Program-made: the position numbers and the translations under genes
Notes under the pieces: model-generated
Told to the model about the DNA's origin: nothing
The model's input: only the letters and a program-made list of their open reading frames with translations
Databases searched by the model: none
Assembly: GCA_037200685.1 (NCBI GenBank)
Contig: JBBCIG010000009.1
Location: forward strand, 1-64,000
DNA: 64,000 nucleotides
Direction of reading: 5' to 3'
From: JAJKIP01 sp037200685
GTDB taxonomy: Bacteria > Bacteroidota > Bacteroidia > Chitinophagales > Chitinophagaceae
In this document: positions 8,847 through 18,936 of the stretch, piece after piece
How positions within the stretch are numbered: the stretch's first letter is position 1
How the letters are laid out: every line of letters starts with the position of its first letter

Positions 8847-10250
8847 ATGGCTTCTTCCTCGCGATGGTCACGCCGTAAAATATTAAAAGCCTTTGGTATC
8901 ACCGTCGGCGGTACATTTTTCCCCTTTTCGTTATGGGCAAAAAATGAGACTGGCGAACCATTGATACTTCCTGATAATCCTTTACACAAACAGATTGTAA
9001 AACCAGTTACAGCTATTACACTTGGTGCCGGCGCACGGGGAAATGTATATGGCGACTATGCGATTGAATACCCGGAACAATTAGATATCGTGGGTGTGGC
9101 GGAACCAATCGCATTACGCAATGAACGCTATACACAAAAACATAAGATACCAGAAGTAAACCGCTTTACTACATGGGAAGATGTTTTTAAAAAACCAAAA
9201 TTCGCGGATGCTGTCATTATATCCACGCCTGATCAAATGCACTATGAGCCATGTATGGCCGCATTAAAAATGGGTTATGATATTTTATTAGAAAAACCTA
9301 TTTCTCCTTCGGAAAAGGAATGCCGTGATATCCTGGAGCTGACTAAAAAATCAGGGCGCATCGTTGCGGTATGCCATGTGCTTCGTTATGCGCCTTATTT
9401 CATCAAGCTGCGTGAGCTGATGCAAAATGGATCTATCGGTGAGATCATCAGCATGCAGCATATGGAACCGATAGAACATACACATATGGCGCATTCCTAT
9501 GTTCGTGGTAACTGGCATAGCAGCAAAACAACTACGCCGATACTTTTAGCTAAATCATGTCATGATCTCGACATCATTAAATGGATGCTGGGAAAAGAAT
9601 CTCAAAAGATACAGGCCTTCGGTGATTTAAAATGGTTTAAAAAAGAAAATGCTCCGAAGGGAAGTACCGAAAGATGCACGGATGGTTGCGCTATCGAAAA
9701 TATTTGTCCTTACTCCGCATTAAAAATTTATTACCGGGAACGGGACAGGACTTATGTATTCGACCTGCCGGAAGAAAAAAGCAAACAGGGCGATGCTATT
9801 TTGAATTATCTGAAAACAACAGATTATGGCCGTTGCGTATACCGGATGAACAATGATCAATGCGACCATTACACCACCAATATTTTATTTAAAGACAATA
9901 TCACCGCTACCTTCAACATGGAAGCATTTACCCCATGGGGAGGCCGTCGAACGAGGGTGATGGGCAGCATGGGTTTTATTGAAGGCGACATGAGCCAGTT
10001 TACTATTTATGATTTTCGCACAGAAAAATCTAAAACGTATAAATCGAAAGCGCTGGATGTAGAGAATTATAAAAATGAAGGACATGGCGGCGGCGATTGG
10101 CGGTTGGTGGCGGATTGGATACAGGCGGTATCTCAACATAATCCCAACTTACTTACTTCAACTATTGATGCTTCTATCGAAAGCCATGTGATGTGCTTTG
10201 CCGCGGAGAAGAGCAGGGAGGAGAATGTGGTAGCGGGTATAAAGATGTAG
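8847..10250 (+). CDS. Gfo/Idh/MocA-family oxidoreductase with Tat-type signal
   Basis: 467 aa. The N-terminus has a twin-arginine-like motif (SRWSRRKILKAF followed by a hydrophobic stretch), suggesting export after folding with bound cofactor, as known for several family members. The NAD(P)-binding Rossmann fold begins at about residue 57 with TLGAGARGNVYGD. The family EKP motif is in ILLEKPISPSEKE. The C-terminal half is the GFO_IDH_MocA substrate domain. A cysteine cluster lies in RCTDGCAIENICPYS. Family members act on sugars or sugar derivatives; which one is unknown. Confidence 0.88.
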   Translation: MASSSRWSRRKILKAFGITVGGTFFPFSLWAKNETGEPLILPDNPLHKQIVKPVTAITLGAGARGNVYGDYAIEYPEQLDIVGVAEPIALRNERYTQKHKIPEVNRFTTWEDVFKKPKFADAVIISTPDQMHYEPCMAALKMGYDILLEKPISPSEKECRDILELTKKSGRIVAVCHVLRYAPYFIKLRELMQNGSIGEIISMQHMEPIEHTHMAHSYVRGNWHSSKTTTPILLAKSCHDLDIIKWMLGKESQKIQAFGDLKWFKKENAPKGSTERCTDGCAIENICPYSALKIYYRERDRTYVFDLPEEKSKQGDAILNYLKTTDYGRCVYRMNNDQCDHYTTNILFKDNITATFNMEAFTPWGGRRTRVMGSMGFIEGDMSQFTIYDFRTEKSKTYKSKALDVENYKNEGHGGGDWRLVADWIQAVSQHNPNLLTSTIDASIESHVMCFAAEKSREENVVAGIKM

Positions 10251-10352
10251 AGCTAACGGAGAAAGAGAAAAGGATTGACGAATGGTTTTTTGCCATTTCA
10301 ATCACTTTTTTTAATGCCCTGGTAGCAAAAAACATCCCTTGGCTATTTTTGG

Positions 10353-11081
10353 ATGTTCTTCTGTGGTCTTACTTCGAATTGTCTTTTAGCTTGGAATTTT
10401 ATTAATCTAAAACCAAGCAATGATCCCTATTCACCGGAATGCACGGAGGCCTGGGAGCCGATGGAAGAGGATCAATTAGTGGCAAATGAACAAGAAGTGG
10501 GTCTAAGTGATAACGATCCAAATCTAATTTGGTGGGATGAAAATACAAGTGATCCCAACACCACCTATTTTCAACAAAATAAACCTTCTTACCAAAATAT
10601 GTATGCAAATTATCCCAAATCAGGATATGATGACATGTCTGCAAAAGATGTATGCACAATGATTGGCGGGGAAATGCTAGTAGAATATAATGCTGGGCGA
10701 CTAAAAAATGCCTGTGCATTAAGAGTTTCGAGAGCATTGAATTATTCAGGAATTATTATACCAAACATTCAAGGCCAAACAGGGCAAGGCGGAGATGGAA
10801 AAAATTATTTTTACAAGGCAGAAATGCTATATAATTGGCTGGTACATACTTTTGGACCAGCAGACATACATAAAACTGCCACAGATGGAGCGCCTAATGG
10901 AACAAAATTTAGAAATCAACTCTCAGGCATTCAAAATAAAGGAATCTATATTATGAAGCCAAAATCACAACTTGCTTTCGGAGCATCTGGTCATGCAACG
11001 CTTTGGGGTGGACTTGATTGTATTGGTGGACATAATTTCTTTGCAGCTGCAAATGATATTTATATATGGAAATTAAATTAA
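10353..11081 (+). CDS. Tae4-like peptidoglycan amidase effector
   Basis: Up to 242 aa. From about residue 95 it matches the Tae4 amidase domain of type VI effectors: CTMIGGEM, the catalytic cysteine in NACALRVSRALN, a central YNWLVHTFGPAD, GIYIMKP, and the catalytic histidine in SGHATLWGG. Such enzymes cut the peptide cross-links of peptidoglycan in rival cells. The first about 35 residues look unlike coding sequence; the ATG at 10461 (MEEDQLV) is a plausible alternative start. The lipoprotein 12 bases downstream looks like its Tai4 immunity partner. Base composition is clearly more AT-rich than the neighbours, which suggests transfer. No secretion-system gene is in the window. Confidence 0.8.
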   Translation: MFFCGLTSNCLLAWNFINLKPSNDPYSPECTEAWEPMEEDQLVANEQEVGLSDNDPNLIWWDENTSDPNTTYFQQNKPSYQNMYANYPKSGYDDMSAKDVCTMIGGEMLVEYNAGRLKNACALRVSRALNYSGIIIPNIQGQTGQGGDGKNYFYKAEMLYNWLVHTFGPADIHKTATDGAPNGTKFRNQLSGIQNKGIYIMKPKSQLAFGASGHATLWGGLDCIGGHNFFAAANDIYIWKLN

Positions 11082-11093
11082 TTAACCCATAAC

Positions 11094-11477
11094 ATGAAAA
11101 TCATTATTTTCTTTACAAATTTTGCTGTGTTTATTTTTCTTCTGAGTTGCTCTGCTGGGAAAAAAATTAAAGAAAACAGAAGGCTCTTAAAGGAATATGC
11201 TTATTGCAGGTGTTTTGAATACGCTTCAAAAGATACCGCATTTTTTAATAAGGATATAAGTGTCGCAGTATATGCAGATATTTCTAATTATCCTGTGGAT
11301 GTATTCAATATAATAGATACTCTTGCAAAAAAAGCTGCCTCTGAAATAAAACCTTCTGAGATCCCCGACCATGAAGGGAAAAAATCCGTTCTTTTAAATT
11401 GTTTTCTTTTTTATAATAGTAAAAAATTAGATTCGCTGATTAAAAGGATGGATAAAAAAATAATGGAAGGGTGGTAG
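11094..11477 (+). CDS. Tai4-like immunity lipoprotein
   Basis: 127 aa with a lipoprotein signal ending in the lipobox LLSC (cysteine near residue 19). The mature part has the Tai4-like features YAYCRCFEYAS, a central VFNIIDTLAKK helix, and LLNCFLFYNSKKLDSLIKR near the end. It starts 12 bases after the Tae4-like effector. The expected role is to bind and block the amidase in the periplasm, protecting the cell and its kin. It is as AT-rich as the effector (about 30% GC in several 60-base lines), unlike the flanks. Confidence 0.72.
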   Translation: MKIIIFFTNFAVFIFLLSCSAGKKIKENRRLLKEYAYCRCFEYASKDTAFFNKDISVAVYADISNYPVDVFNIIDTLAKKAASEIKPSEIPDHEGKKSVLLNCFLFYNSKKLDSLIKRMDKKIMEGW

Positions 11478-11525
11478 TTTTTGTAAAAAGAGGTGCAAGA
11501 AAAATAGGTGTGGCGAACTTAGAAA

Positions 11526-11552
11526 ACTCTTTCTCTCTTTTGACCTCTTAGC
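11526..11552. repeat. Polypyrimidine motif ending CCTCTTAGC, copy 1
   Basis: TTTCTCTCTTTTGACCTCTTAGC just beyond the stop of the tamL gene in the short gap after the immunity gene, described here in two parts: TTTCTCTCTTTT and CCTCTTAGC. Similar strings recur at 26097-26127 and 49957-49990, always between genes. Confidence 0.55.
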
Positions 11553-11554
11553 CC

Positions 11555-13828
11555 TTAAAATGGATACCCTATCCCCAAATTATATACGATATTTTCTTTT
11601 CTCCATTCGGCGCTTCCGAAATTGATTTTATTAACCACCCATCTTTCTCCATCCGGCAAATAAGGTTTGCGCAAAGGAAACGCTACATCGAAGCGTATCA
11701 CTAAAAATGAAATATCGAAGCGGAGGCCGGCCCCGGCGCCGACTGCGATTTCCTTTAAGAATGTTTTCGAATCAAACCTTGCTCCCGGTTTTAAAGGGTC
11801 TGCATTATACAACCAGATATTTCCCGCATCAATAAATATAGCGCCATGCACCAGGCCGGCGATCTGTGCCCGCAATTCCGAATTGAACTCCAACTTTATA
11901 TCCCCTGATTGATCGGGCAGGAAAGTAGTTGTCGACACATCACGGTAAGTGCCCGGCCCCAGCGACCTGCTGCGGAATGCACGGATGCTATTGGTGCCAC
12001 CTACAAAAAATTGTTTAATATAAGGTAATGCTGTTGAGTTACCATAAGGAAGCCCGAGACCAGCGATAATGCGATTCGCCCAAACAGCTTTATTTGATAT
12101 CTTAAAATAAAAACGTGAATCAGCTTCGAATTTTACATACTGTGAAAACTGCCCGCCTAAAATTTTAACGGTGTCTCCTTTCTGCAGGTTGGCGCCAGTT
12201 ACCAATCCCGCTACATTTCCTGAAAGGTCCAGGTTACCATTAAAATAAATACCGCCGCTCATCGCTGGTCTTCCTTCCAGTTCATTGTAATTATAATTAT
12301 AACTGCTACCGAGTATGAATTGCTTTTCGATCGCTTTCAGCAATGTCTTATTTTTATTCGCACTGTCTTTGTATTCCTGTGTCACCTGCAAAGGCTGCAC
12401 ATAGGTGATGCTGATCGGGTTTAACTGGTGTTCTTTGCGAATATTTTCTTTCCATACATAACCAAATCCCGCACGGAAAGATTGCATCGTATACAGCTTT
12501 CGTTTATTCAAAATATCATAAGCCAATGAAATATTTGTTTTAGGGACAAAGCTGCCTGTTGTATTCAATGGAAAGAAAGGAATTAAAAACCTGGGGAAAT
12601 CAAGTTTGGCTTCGATGCCTGCACGGTACGTGTTATACCCCCGCATTCTACTGCTGTACTGTACTTCAAAACCGCCGGTTCCTTCGATAGAAAAAAGTTC
12701 GCCGCCGCGAAAGGTATTGCGGTTACGCCAACCTAATGTCAAAGATGAACCTGTTAAGTTATTTGATTTGGTACTTGCATTTACTTCTGCACGAATTGAT
12801 TTCTTTGGAAAAGGAGTCAGGTAATAATAGACATTCAATTTAGGAGAATCCACATTGGCAGCAGGTTCAAACCTGTTTTTTACAAATTTGAAAAGATTAA
12901 GGTTCACCAACCTGCTGACTGATTGGCTCTGGTCTGTCCTGTTATAAATATCACCCGGCACAAAGCGCATCGTCTGGCTGAACATTTTTGGCTTGTACAA
13001 TTTTCGCCTGTCCACCACATAATATCCTTTATAAAATTCCGCCTGGCTTTTCAGCGTATCTGCATCAGCCGTCTGCAAACGGTAATTAGTAAAAATGAAA
13101 ATATCATTGATATAATAAACATCCCTCGCTTCCGCCGGGGCGTTTGGTTTTACTTTCACATACAAATTGACTTTATCATTACCAATGGTACTATCCACCT
13201 GCACGATAATCAAGTCAGGATCGAAATAATAAAAGCCCCGTTCTTTCACATACGCATCAATGCGTTCCCTTTCACCTTTTATTACATTCAGGTTAAAAGG
13301 CTCACCTGTTTTGAGAAAAGTTTTTTCAGATGACTCCTTTACCGTTTTTTGCAAAATAGCAGCCGTATCGGGAAACTGTATTTCATTTATTAAATATTGA
13401 TGCCCCGCCCTTACTGTATAAATCGCTTTTCCTTTCCTGTTTTTCACCACCGTATCTCCTTGCACCGAAGCACGGAAATAACCCTGGTTTTCCAATGAGC
13501 TTTGCAGCACTTTTACATTATGGTCAACATTCACGTCGCTCAGTAATACCGGCGCTTCACTCATTTTATTTCTCAACCCGATATTATAGAAAAATAATTT
13601 CCAGCGAATGCCCAGGAATTTTTTATTGGGCCGTGGCCTTGTCAAATCTTCAAGGTCACCGCTCAAACTTTTTCTTTTCTTTTTGCTGAGATCGCTATCT
13701 CCCACTTTTACCGTGGCGCCTGTGTACAACGCATCATCCGGCGGCACTTTATGCAACGGGCTACAGGATGCCATAGCCGCGACGATAAAAACAATAAAAA
13801 TAATATAGGCCCGGTTTCGAAATATCAT
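11555..13828 (-). CDS. tamL: TamL-type Omp85 lipoprotein (BamA/TamA family)
   Basis: 757 aa. The N-terminus is a lipoprotein signal with lipobox AASC-like AMASC (cysteine near residue 22), as known for the Bacteroidota TamA paralogue TamL. POTRA-like domains follow to about residue 330, then a 16-stranded Omp85 barrel (bacterial surface antigen family) ending in an aromatic-rich strand (VYNLGIGYPF). The conserved barrel turn is seen as FFVGGTNSIRAFRSRSLGPG. Its start overlaps the tamB stop by 4 bases (ATGA), so the two are translationally coupled. Function: with TamB, assembly of outer-membrane proteins and transport of lipid to the outer membrane. Confidence 0.9.
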   Translation of the reverse strand: MIFRNRAYIIFIVFIVAAMASCSPLHKVPPDDALYTGATVKVGDSDLSKKKRKSLSGDLEDLTRPRPNKKFLGIRWKLFFYNIGLRNKMSEAPVLLSDVNVDHNVKVLQSSLENQGYFRASVQGDTVVKNRKGKAIYTVRAGHQYLINEIQFPDTAAILQKTVKESSEKTFLKTGEPFNLNVIKGERERIDAYVKERGFYYFDPDLIIVQVDSTIGNDKVNLYVKVKPNAPAEARDVYYINDIFIFTNYRLQTADADTLKSQAEFYKGYYVVDRRKLYKPKMFSQTMRFVPGDIYNRTDQSQSVSRLVNLNLFKFVKNRFEPAANVDSPKLNVYYYLTPFPKKSIRAEVNASTKSNNLTGSSLTLGWRNRNTFRGGELFSIEGTGGFEVQYSSRMRGYNTYRAGIEAKLDFPRFLIPFFPLNTTGSFVPKTNISLAYDILNKRKLYTMQSFRAGFGYVWKENIRKEHQLNPISITYVQPLQVTQEYKDSANKNKTLLKAIEKQFILGSSYNYNYNELEGRPAMSGGIYFNGNLDLSGNVAGLVTGANLQKGDTVKILGGQFSQYVKFEADSRFYFKISNKAVWANRIIAGLGLPYGNSTALPYIKQFFVGGTNSIRAFRSRSLGPGTYRDVSTTTFLPDQSGDIKLEFNSELRAQIAGLVHGAIFIDAGNIWLYNADPLKPGARFDSKTFLKEIAVGAGAGLRFDISFLVIRFDVAFPLRKPYLPDGERWVVNKINFGSAEWRKENIVYNLGIGYPF

Positions 13829-16800
13829 TTATTCTCCGTTTGCTTAACTGTCGGTAATGATTCTTTTTTTTCCTGTTCCTTTTTAGCTTCCTGTTCCTTT
13901 CTGCGCTGCTCTGGTGTTTTCTTCTTTTTAAATATCTGGCTGAAGCGGTTGTAATCGATAGTGATGATAAAGCCCACGCCTGTTTCAATCACATAGCCAT
14001 CAATCACACCCTGGTATTCGTTTTTACGATAAGCCCTTAATAAATAACGATTGTCCTTACTCAGGCGGTAATCAACCGCTACGTTCCCTGCAATATTGCT
14101 TCCCTGGTTAGAACTTTGCGGGCCTTCTAGTTCAAAATTGCTGCCGACAGAAACAGTGAGGCGATCATTTAATAATCGTTTAGAAATACCAACGTTGAGG
14201 TCAGTCCTGTCTTTCCGTTCGCCGGTTGTATAATCCTCGGATGACAATACATCGAAATTGAGATCAACACCGGAAACGAGATCGGTAGCGAGCCGGTTTA
14301 ATTGCTCAGTCAATAATTTACTGGCGCTCTGGCGGGCAAATGTTTCTGGTGTAGGGCCGCCGCCACTGCTTTCAAATGGATTTTCGGCAACAAACCGGTT
14401 TAATAACAATAAAGAGAAAACCTGTTTATTCATTTCACCTTCTTCCTGCCGCAGTTGATCCAACCTCGTTCTTACATTGGTGATGATGTCGTTTGAAACG
14501 ATATAACTTTTGTTATCAGGCAATACAATATCAAATGATATTTGAGGCTTCAACAGTTTGCCTTCCATTTTCAATATCACTTCAAAAGGAAGCTTTTGCA
14601 AATAAGTGTTCCGCTCCGATCCTGTCGCATTATCTAATTGATTTTTTACGAGGTCAAGCGGGGCTGTATTTGCAATATATTTCGCAGTTACATCCACATT
14701 CGCCGCCGTGGGTTCACCTTCCCAAACGATCCGGCTTCCTTTCTGAATATCGAATTTGCGGCGAAGAAAATTAAAAGAAAGTTCATACGAACCTTCATCT
14801 AACTCGTAAGATCCCGCCAATGAAATTTTACCACTGGGATCAATACCAGCGTTCAGCAACGCTTCACCTTTTACTTTCAGGAAGTCACCATTGCCTTCAT
14901 CAATAACCAAACTGAATTCCGCTTCTCTTTTTACTTCAATGTTCACGGAAATATCCAGCCCTCTAAAACCGGCAGTATTAAACGAATCATATACCGCTAA
15001 AAAGAGAGAGTCATTCAACGGCGCATCCATATCAATAAATTCCACAACGCCTTCCCGTTCCGCAATGCCCGGTTCTTTCTGCGGCAACACGACAGTCATT
15101 TTTGTTTTTTCATTGATCACCAACCTGCCATCTACTATAGGCGCCGCTTCTGTTCCATTGATTTTTAAATCGGTATTGAAATAAAGTTGGCCATAAAATA
15201 ATTTGTTGTCTTTCTTCGTACTGTTCAACGCACGGAAATTATTGGCCCGTACATCCAGATCGAATTTATAGTTACTGAAATTACTGGTAGCGGCAACGCC
15301 ATCTATCGTTAATGAATTCTGCGCCGAATCTTTTACCTCGAAGCGGTCGAAGTGAATACCAGTACCATCTATCTTTATTTTTTCCTGGTCAATCGTGAAA
15401 TAGCTGTTCAGCATTTTAAAATTGAAACCAGCTTTATTAAAGTTCAAATCACCGTTCACTACAGGTTGCGCAAAAGTTCCCGTCACATCAAATTTTCCAT
15501 TTACAGAACCAGTTGCTTGTTTAATAGCGCCTCCGGAAAACGCTTGCGCTGTAGCCACCGGCATTTCCCTGATATCAAGGTCAAGATCGAAATTGCTGTT
15601 GCCATTTGGTTTTACAAAATAATTACCGGTGATCTTTACGTCATTACCACGACCACTTAAGGTTATATCAGCCGCATAGGTATTTTGTGTTTTATTATCA
15701 ATTAGTACATGTACATTACCAATCGTGTCCTGTTTTAAACTAAGATCATTAATTGTAAGATCGCCGATGAATACCGGCTCGGTAGCGAGATCAGTAAAGG
15801 TAATTTTTCCGTTGAGCGTTCCGTTTGCAAACGTTGAATCTGTTTGTATAAAACCGGTCAGTGTAGAAAGCCGGAAATTATCAAATTTTACTTCCATCGG
15901 CGCATCGCCATTGCCGGAAACACTGTTAATACTCATCTGCTGCCCATCTTTGCTGAGTACAAAATTCTCTGCATTGATCCCTTTCTTTGCAATAATGATT
16001 TTATTGTTGTTTGAAATAGTCCATGCTTTATAATTCAACAATAAGCTATCAGGTTTTAACGAAAGTTGATAATCGCCATTGGCGGGTTGCTGGATCAGAC
16101 CACTTACATTGTATTTATCTTTTGATGCCTTATCTTTTATATTTAAATTAAAATCTACATTGTTGTTGGATAAGGTCGCCGCAAGGGTTGTATTATCCAA
16201 TTGAATATTGGTACCACTGGAAAATTGTTTAACTGTTGCACGGATATCAATCGCTTTTTCTTTCGTGCTTGCCTCTACATCAAAATTCCGGATTTTATTA
16301 GAACCCATATCAATGACCGGCGCTTTTAGTGAAGCTGTAAATCCTGCGCTGTCAGAAAAATGACTGCGAAGCGATACTGAATCCATCCTGTCAAGGCTTG
16401 GAACAAAAACACGGAGTGCAGGGTTATCTAGTATATATGCATTCAAATAAAAATCATAAGGCTCACGGGTGATGATAGAATCACCCGGGGCAATGGCAAA
16501 GTAAGGCTGAATAGCCTGCTGGAAAATGATGCCCAGCTCAGTTATTTTATACTGGCCGTATAATTCTGCATTTGCCACATCACTTTTCAAGCGTACATAA
16601 CGGCCGCTGTCATTACTACCCGCCACCAACTGCACCGTATCTAATTTCAACCTTCTTTCTTTTTGTACAAATAAAGACTGGGTGATAAATAATTTCCCTT
16701 GCAAACTATCCATATTAGGCACCGGGAAGTCGGCTTCTATCTTTCCCCGGTAGATCATTATTTCGGGAGTAAGATGCAGGTTATGCATTTTAATACTGTC

Positions 16801-18936
16801 GATCATGGCATCCATTTGTACCGCAGGATATTTACCGGAAAGATCAGCGGCGGCATTCAATGCGAAATGAATATTTGGATCAACAATGCCCGCCTCCAAT
16901 GTTGCTCTTTGGTTGACTATCGCCCCATTTATTTTTAAATTATTATACCTGTATTCTTTATAAACAGCTGAATGTATTTCACCATTGATTATTGCATTGG
17001 TGGTTTTTACATCATAGCCTGTTCCTTTTGCGGTAAAGGTGGCCGAGACCGGCCCGTATGTTTTCTTATCCTGCAAAATCGTTCCAAGATCAAGCGACTT
17101 TGTTTCTACCACTGCATCATACTTTGCAGTTTTCGCATTATTTATATTTTGAAAACTTCCTTTCACATTGGCATTACCTAAATCAGTAGTCAATGCGATA
17201 TTGGTATTGATCGATGCGGTATTGCCTTTTATATTTCCCCTTATTGTTAATGCATTGGGCAGTGTAATATTTTGCGGCAATGTATTTTTAGGAACAAATA
17301 AATTTATATCCCTGCGGGAGCTGCTGATATTTCTTATGTTGATGTCCGCATTTATCCTGTTCATATCAGGTAATCCGGCAAGCCTGCCGCTGATATCAAT
17401 TTTCGTATCCTGCAATCCCTGTATTTGTAATTCATCAACTTTTAAATCCACTACACGTCCTGTTATTTTGCTATTAATATACCAGGTGGTATTGGGATCA
17501 GCGAATGCCGGTTGCTGGCGAAGTGCGGGAACGAACGTCAATATATCTTTTACTAATAATTTACTTTCCTGCAAATCCAGGTCAATCTCCATATTACCGA
17601 TATCATTTTTCAACGACTCGATAGATGCGTAATGAATAGCGGCGCTTCTCTTCAGTTCGGTACCTGGTGTTTTTATAGATAAATTTTTTAAATAAGCTTC
17701 GTTGGCGCTATATAAAAATTCTGTTTGCAATTCATCCAACACAAAACCACTTTGTTCTTTGAATTCACCTTTCGTGATTTTACCGGCATAAGAATCTTGT
17801 TTGATAACGATATCATCCGCTTTTAGTGTAAATGAATCCGCTTTGATATGCGCATAGTCTATCGCATTTTTTATCCGCGGACTGTTATCATTATCAAATT
17901 GAATATTGTTGTTATCGAGGTCAAGAGAAGTTAATGAAATTTGCCACCCCGCTTCCGCCTGGCTTTTTACTTCCTGCTCCGTTTGTTGCTCTACCACTTT
18001 TGCCTGTTGTGTTTTACCCAGGCGAATCGCGGCGGTTGTATTACTCAGCGAAAAATTCTTTAAATCAATGATCCGGTTATCGAGATCGATTTTTTTGGAT
18101 TGAATATTGGCCGCCCCTAAATCAAGGTTCGCATAAGTAGCGGAAACATCATTGCGATAATCCGCTTTGATATTTTTTAAATTCACTTTACCAATATTCA
18201 ATTGTAGAGTAGCCGGCTGTTTTGCTTCCACCACATCTTTCGCCGCCGGCTCATCTTTCATCAATGGCTTGGTTTGATAAGCCCTTGCTACCAGTCCATC
18301 GATATTCGTTTCAGGAACATTAAAAATCATATGCTCAAGGTCAAACTTATCAATCTTTATATCGAAATGGTTCAGCCATGTTTCCATGTCATTGCCCGTA
18401 ATAACATCTTTGTAGACTAATCGTACCCTGTTTAATTCAACTGCACGAATATTAACAGAAGAAGAGGATGATGTAGCTGTATCCTTTGGTTCATCGTCAT
18501 CCTTTGATGCAAAGGCATCAATGATAAATTGAAAATTATAAGTAGTATCAGGAAGCTGGCGTTTTACTTTTGCAGTGATATCATTCAGCTCTATATCTTT
18601 AAAATCAGTCTCACCATTAAAAATCAACCGCAGTAAATTCAAATTAATTTTCATACTACCGCTGGAAAGCAATGTGTCTTTTTGCTGGTCTTCTATGTAA
18701 ACATTTTCAATGATTATTTTCTTGGGAAGGCCTACATAAATTCTACCGATCTCTACATTGGTATGCAATTTCTTTTCCAGCCAGGTCACTGCTTTTTTGC
18801 GGAGAAAATTTTGAACCGGGGGCGTTTGAATCAGGATAATAACCAGTAGTAAAAATGCAATGATGAACAAAAATGTCTTTACCACAATACGGAATATCCG
18901 TCGTCCTATGCTCCTTTTTTTGGGTGACTTGTCCAT
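13825..18936 (-). CDS. tamB: TamB, inner-membrane-anchored translocation/assembly protein
   Basis: 1703 aa from the ATG at 18936 (MDKSPKKRS); a TTG four codons upstream is less likely. One N-terminal membrane helix (about residues 17-40), then a very long beta-rich periplasmic region typical of AsmA/TamB-like groove proteins, and a DUF490 (TamB) domain at the C-terminus with the FSLLLLNRF and GVDLNFDVLSSEDY stretches. It should bridge inner and outer membranes and serve the Omp85 partner encoded directly downstream. The end is basic and charged (EQRRKEQEAKKEQEKK). The long open frames on the opposite strand are shadows of this gene. Confidence 0.92.
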   Translation of the reverse strand: MDKSPKKRSIGRRIFRIVVKTFLFIIAFLLLVIILIQTPPVQNFLRKKAVTWLEKKLHTNVEIGRIYVGLPKKIIIENVYIEDQQKDTLLSSGSMKINLNLLRLIFNGETDFKDIELNDITAKVKRQLPDTTYNFQFIIDAFASKDDDEPKDTATSSSSSVNIRAVELNRVRLVYKDVITGNDMETWLNHFDIKIDKFDLEHMIFNVPETNIDGLVARAYQTKPLMKDEPAAKDVVEAKQPATLQLNIGKVNLKNIKADYRNDVSATYANLDLGAANIQSKKIDLDNRIIDLKNFSLSNTTAAIRLGKTQQAKVVEQQTEQEVKSQAEAGWQISLTSLDLDNNNIQFDNDNSPRIKNAIDYAHIKADSFTLKADDIVIKQDSYAGKITKGEFKEQSGFVLDELQTEFLYSANEAYLKNLSIKTPGTELKRSAAIHYASIESLKNDIGNMEIDLDLQESKLLVKDILTFVPALRQQPAFADPNTTWYINSKITGRVVDLKVDELQIQGLQDTKIDISGRLAGLPDMNRINADINIRNISSSRRDINLFVPKNTLPQNITLPNALTIRGNIKGNTASINTNIALTTDLGNANVKGSFQNINNAKTAKYDAVVETKSLDLGTILQDKKTYGPVSATFTAKGTGYDVKTTNAIINGEIHSAVYKEYRYNNLKINGAIVNQRATLEAGIVDPNIHFALNAAADLSGKYPAVQMDAMIDSIKMHNLHLTPEIMIYRGKIEADFPVPNMDSLQGKLFITQSLFVQKERRLKLDTVQLVAGSNDSGRYVRLKSDVANAELYGQYKITELGIIFQQAIQPYFAIAPGDSIITREPYDFYLNAYILDNPALRVFVPSLDRMDSVSLRSHFSDSAGFTASLKAPVIDMGSNKIRNFDVEASTKEKAIDIRATVKQFSSGTNIQLDNTTLAATLSNNNVDFNLNIKDKASKDKYNVSGLIQQPANGDYQLSLKPDSLLLNYKAWTISNNNKIIIAKKGINAENFVLSKDGQQMSINSVSGNGDAPMEVKFDNFRLSTLTGFIQTDSTFANGTLNGKITFTDLATEPVFIGDLTINDLSLKQDTIGNVHVLIDNKTQNTYAADITLSGRGNDVKITGNYFVKPNGNSNFDLDLDIREMPVATAQAFSGGAIKQATGSVNGKFDVTGTFAQPVVNGDLNFNKAGFNFKMLNSYFTIDQEKIKIDGTGIHFDRFEVKDSAQNSLTIDGVAATSNFSNYKFDLDVRANNFRALNSTKKDNKLFYGQLYFNTDLKINGTEAAPIVDGRLVINEKTKMTVVLPQKEPGIAEREGVVEFIDMDAPLNDSLFLAVYDSFNTAGFRGLDISVNIEVKREAEFSLVIDEGNGDFLKVKGEALLNAGIDPSGKISLAGSYELDEGSYELSFNFLRRKFDIQKGSRIVWEGEPTAANVDVTAKYIANTAPLDLVKNQLDNATGSERNTYLQKLPFEVILKMEGKLLKPQISFDIVLPDNKSYIVSNDIITNVRTRLDQLRQEEGEMNKQVFSLLLLNRFVAENPFESSGGGPTPETFARQSASKLLTEQLNRLATDLVSGVDLNFDVLSSEDYTTGERKDRTDLNVGISKRLLNDRLTVSVGSNFELEGPQSSNQGSNIAGNVAVDYRLSKDNRYLLRAYRKNEYQGVIDGYVIETGVGFIITIDYNRFSQIFKKKKTPEQRRKEQEAKKEQEKKESLPTVKQTENK

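Noticed and set aside
10193..10405. 70-codon open frame bridging the Gfo/Idh gene end and the amidase start
   Set aside because: It begins inside the oxidoreductase gene in another frame, and its sequence has no coding character. Kept only as a possible source of the unclear effector N-terminus.
12606..18103. Many open frames of 60-154 codons on the plus strand opposite tamL and tamB
   Set aside because: They run antisense to two long genes with clear domains, have no domain or signal sequence that makes sense, and no promoter box. Shadows of the coding strand.
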